Source of the DNA: a virus
Reading direction: 5' to 3' (one strand)
IMG/VR virus record: IMGVR_UViG_3300044643_000090
Location: 1 to 58,934 of that record
Length of the DNA: 58,934 nucleotides
How positions within the stretch are numbered: position 1 is the stretch's first letter; each line of letters opens with the position of its first letter. Both the position numbers and the translations under genes were made by a program. Below, piece after piece: positions 56,855 through 58,934 of this stretch. Under the pieces are notes generated by a model that worked only from the letters and a program-made list of their open reading frames with translations, ran no database searches and was not told the origin of the DNA.

Positions 56855-58934
56855 TATCCCCAGCCTCCAAAGATGGCACGTACAAGTAGTTCTGCTTTTG
56901 CACCCTTCTCAGCCTGAGATGCTTCCCACTTAGTGAGGTCTTCCCTCTTGTCAGCAAGCAGGAGTTCAACCGCACGATCCTTCTCAGACTCAAGAGCAGT
57001 AAAGGCGTATGCAAGAACATCCCTCTCCTTCTGCCAAATCTGGTCAAGGGCCTTTGCGGTCAGGGCATTCTCAGTACGAGCAGCTTCCATGTTGGCTTCA
57101 TTCTGTGCAGCAGTGTTCACAGTAGAAACATTCTGTCTCCAGACAGCGTTGGCCTGAGCAATCACCAAGGAGTTGTTGGCATTAAACTGGTCTCTAGCAG
57201 CCTCAATCTGAGCATTGAAACGAGAGGTAGCGTTGGTCTCACCAGCATTGAACTGGTTGATTGCATTTTTCTGTTCAGTGTTGAACCTAGAAATGTTGGA
57301 CGACAGATCAGCAAAGAACTGGTCAGTCTGGTTCTTACTGGCAGAGTTAAATTGTGCAGCAGCATTGACAGCAGCCTGATCCGACAGCATCCCGTTGATA
57401 ACCGACTGGCTCGTAAAGATTGCAGTCTGTTGCTCGTTGTCTAGGTTGGCGAGGTCCATCTGCAAGAAGTTCTGAGCGTTCTGGACCTGAGCCTGCTGAC
57501 GGTTATTCAAGTTAGTAATGTCAACATTGGCCATTGCAGCGGCATCAGCAAGAACCTTGGCAGAGCGAGAGTTCAGGTTCTCAATGTCAACAGTCTGTGC
57601 CAGCCTTGCATTCTCCATAGCTCTCTGCTGGTCTGCAGTAAAGTTAAGGTTAGCAATCTCACCGATACGGGCAGCATTGAGTGTGCCAGTCTGTTGAGCA
57701 TTTGTCAATTCCTGACCACGAATAGCAGCCTCAATCTGAGCATTAGCAAGGGCAGTCTGTTGACGATTGCTCAGGTTAGCCAGATCGACATTGACAGTAT
57801 TTGTCATATTAAAGAGGCGAGTCTGCTGTTCATTAGACAACTCAAGACCACGCTCCTGAACAAGGTTGGAGACGTTAAAGATAGCGGTCTGTTGCTTGTT
57901 GTCCAGCACCTTACCTTCCATAGCAGCCTTGATGTTGGCATCCTGCAGGAGGGCTTGTTGCTTGTTTGTCAGGTTAAGATTGTTCACCTCAGCATAACGA
58001 GCAGCATTGAGTACTGCTGCCTGCTGTTTGTTGTCCAGAACCTTACCCTGCAGTGCCGCTCTCAGTTGGGCATTGGCAAGAGCAGTCTGAGATTCGGTCG
58101 AGAGGTTAGCAAGATCAACCTGAAGGTTTTCTGCACTACGCTGTAGGGTGACTTGCTGTTCATTGGTCAGGTTAATGTCATTGACAGAGGCCACACGGCT
58201 TGCGTTAAACATAGCCGTCTGCTGAGTGATGTCCATCACCTTACCTTCAAGGGCAAGACGTGCAGCAGCATCCTGCAGGAAGGCCTGTTGCTGAGCATTA
58301 GCACCAAACTCTGCAGACTGGAATGCCTGAGTAGATTTAAGCATTGCAACTTGTTGTTCACCAGTCAACTCTTGGCCACGGAGTGCAGCCTGAACCTGAA
58401 GGTTGGCAAGGGCAGTCTGTTGGGTAGCATCAAGGTTAGTCAGTTCAACTTGGAGAGCCTGAGCACTACGCTGCAGAAGAACCTGCTGTTCGTTCGTCAG
58501 GTTGATGTTGTTGACTTCTGCATAACGTGCAGCATTTGTGATTGCTGACTGAGCAACAATACCCAAGGCCTGACCCTGAAGAGCAGCCTTCATCTGAGCA
58601 TTGGCTAGGACCACAGACTGTTGGTTGGACAGGTTTTGAGTCTGCAAAGCAAAGGAGTTAGTGCTGTTCTGCAGAGCAACCTGCTGACGATTATTCAGAT
58701 TGGCAAGTTCCATACCCTGTTGTGCAGCAGCATTGGCCAGAGAGACCTGTTGACGCCTGTCAAGGTTAGACATTTCCATCTGCATGAATGCCTGAGCATC
58801 CTGAGCAGCGATAGGGGTTGCAGCCTCCATAGCAGCCTGAACAATAGCAGCCCCAGCCATAGAGCTACCACCAATACCACGGGCAGACATAGCAGCATTG
58901 GCCGCACGGATAGCACCAGCAGCCCACGCAGGGG
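56854..58934 (-). CDS. C-terminal part of the ~1185-aa repeat-rich internal virion protein (continues into 1-1763)
   Basis: The frame is open through the window end, so the Met at 58890 (MSARGIGG) is internal, not the start. About 18 tandem ~22-residue helical repeats with core NLxNxQQxAL-x-N-A cover roughly residues 60-470 of this piece, for example LTNEQQVLLQRSAQALQVEL and LSNRQQTALANAQIEAAIRG. They are followed by NQFNAGETNATSRFNAQIEA and a C-terminal YAFTALESEKDRAVELLL. Long regular helical hairpins suggest a tube-like core or ejection component. Joined length with the left piece is 1185 residues. Confidence 0.85.
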   Translation of the reverse strand, partial: PAWAAGAIRAANAAMSARGIGGSSMAGAAIVQAAMEAATPIAAQDAQAFMQMEMSNLDRRQQVSLANAAAQQGMELANLNNRQQVALQNSTNSFALQTQNLSNQQSVVLANAQMKAALQGQALGIVAQSAITNAARYAEVNNINLTNEQQVLLQRSAQALQVELTNLDATQQTALANLQVQAALRGQELTGEQQVAMLKSTQAFQSAEFGANAQQQAFLQDAAARLALEGKVMDITQQTAMFNASRVASVNDINLTNEQQVTLQRSAENLQVDLANLSTESQTALANAQLRAALQGKVLDNKQQAAVLNAARYAEVNNLNLTNKQQALLQDANIKAAMEGKVLDNKQQTAIFNVSNLVQERGLELSNEQQTRLFNMTNTVNVDLANLSNRQQTALANAQIEAAIRGQELTNAQQTGTLNAARIGEIANLNFTADQQRAMENARLAQTVDIENLNSRSAKVLADAAAMANVDITNLNNRQQAQVQNAQNFLQMDLANLDNEQQTAIFTSQSVINGMLSDQAAVNAAAQFNSASKNQTDQFFADLSSNISRFNTEQKNAINQFNAGETNATSRFNAQIEAARDQFNANNSLVIAQANAVWRQNVSTVNTAAQNEANMEAARTENALTAKALDQIWQKERDVLAYAFTALESEKDRAVELLLADKREDLTKWEASQAEKGAKAELLVRAIFGGWG
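57400..58740 (-). repeat. Coding tandem ~66-bp repeats (NxQQ helical repeats)
   Basis: Multiple degenerate copies encode (T/N)NxQQ-T/V-AL-x-NA. On the plus strand they show recurring GTCTGTTG, TTGTTTGTC and CAGCAGCATTG words at a spacing of about 60-70 bases. The repeats continue to the overlap and contribute to the terminal variant branch. Confidence 0.75.
58649..58934. repeat. Right copy of the terminal overlap
   Basis: Aligns to 1-286; the last 127 bases (58808-58934) are identical to 160-286. Upstream of that the two copies differ at ten sites, mostly third codon positions of the repeat-rich virion gene. Confidence 0.9.

Noticed and set aside
1-58934. CRISPR array or insertion sequence
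   Set aside because: No regularly spaced identical repeats outside coding tandem repeats and no transposase gene is present.

Overview
The window is an essentially complete genome of a short-tailed (podovirus-type) dsDNA phage, written as one linear piece of a circular map. The last 127 bases (58808-58934) are identical to 160-286, and the wider 286-base overlap differs at about ten positions, all within 1-159. The unit map is therefore 58,648 bp, and one virion gene runs across the ends (1-1763 joined in frame to 56854-58934). The host cannot be named from the sequence. Moderate GC, a B12-dependent ribonucleotide reductase, ThyX, PhoH, a T7-like replication set and the late-gene order resemble marine podoviruses of alphaproteobacteria (roseophage or HMO-2011-like relatives). 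That placement is inference.

Late arm (minus strand, read from 25,993 down to 1, then 58,934 down to 51,123). It begins with a packaging-side cluster of small basic proteins, a small HNH protein, a DUF5872-like protein, small terminase-like and HTH-like proteins, large terminase and portal. Next come a large virion protein, scaffold, major capsid protein, a capsid accessory protein, the tail adaptor and stabilisation proteins, and a very long tail fibre. A lysis cassette with membrane proteins and a GH19 endolysin follows. The arm ends with the ejection-type internal virion proteins, including a repeat-rich coiled protein, a virion transglycosylase and an 1170-residue protein. Five sigma-70-like promoters can be seen in this arm, two of them placed so that the mRNAs would be leaderless. 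An HNH gene sits between scaffold and capsid.

Control region (25,994-27,132). It contains no credible gene. It holds AT-rich inverted repeats around TACCTTAAGGTA (also found just upstream of the integrase), a 9-bp inverted repeat, a run of consecutive small hairpins, and the first copies of two short repeat families.

Early/middle arm (plus strand, 27,133-51,079). The first part (27.1-33.2 kb) has about 20 tightly packed small genes in groups led by a 13-base palindrome TCGGACSGTCCGA (five copies), then tRNA-Arg(TCT) and tRNA-Thr(TGT). After these come RIIA/RIIB-like proteins, a tyrosine integrase, a lipoprotein, ThyX, T7-type primase-helicase, family A DNA polymerase, SSB, a second HNH gene with its own promoter, a Cas4/RecB-like nuclease, T7-type endonuclease I, a metallophosphoesterase, MazG-like protein, NrdJ, PhoH and a DUF3310 protein. 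A hairpin terminator at 51,093 separates the two convergent arms.

No RNA polymerase, excisionase or repressor is recognised, so transcription probably uses host polymerase plus unknown phage factors. The integrase suggests lysogeny, while the polymerase carries Tyr at the 762-equivalent position usually seen in lytic phages.
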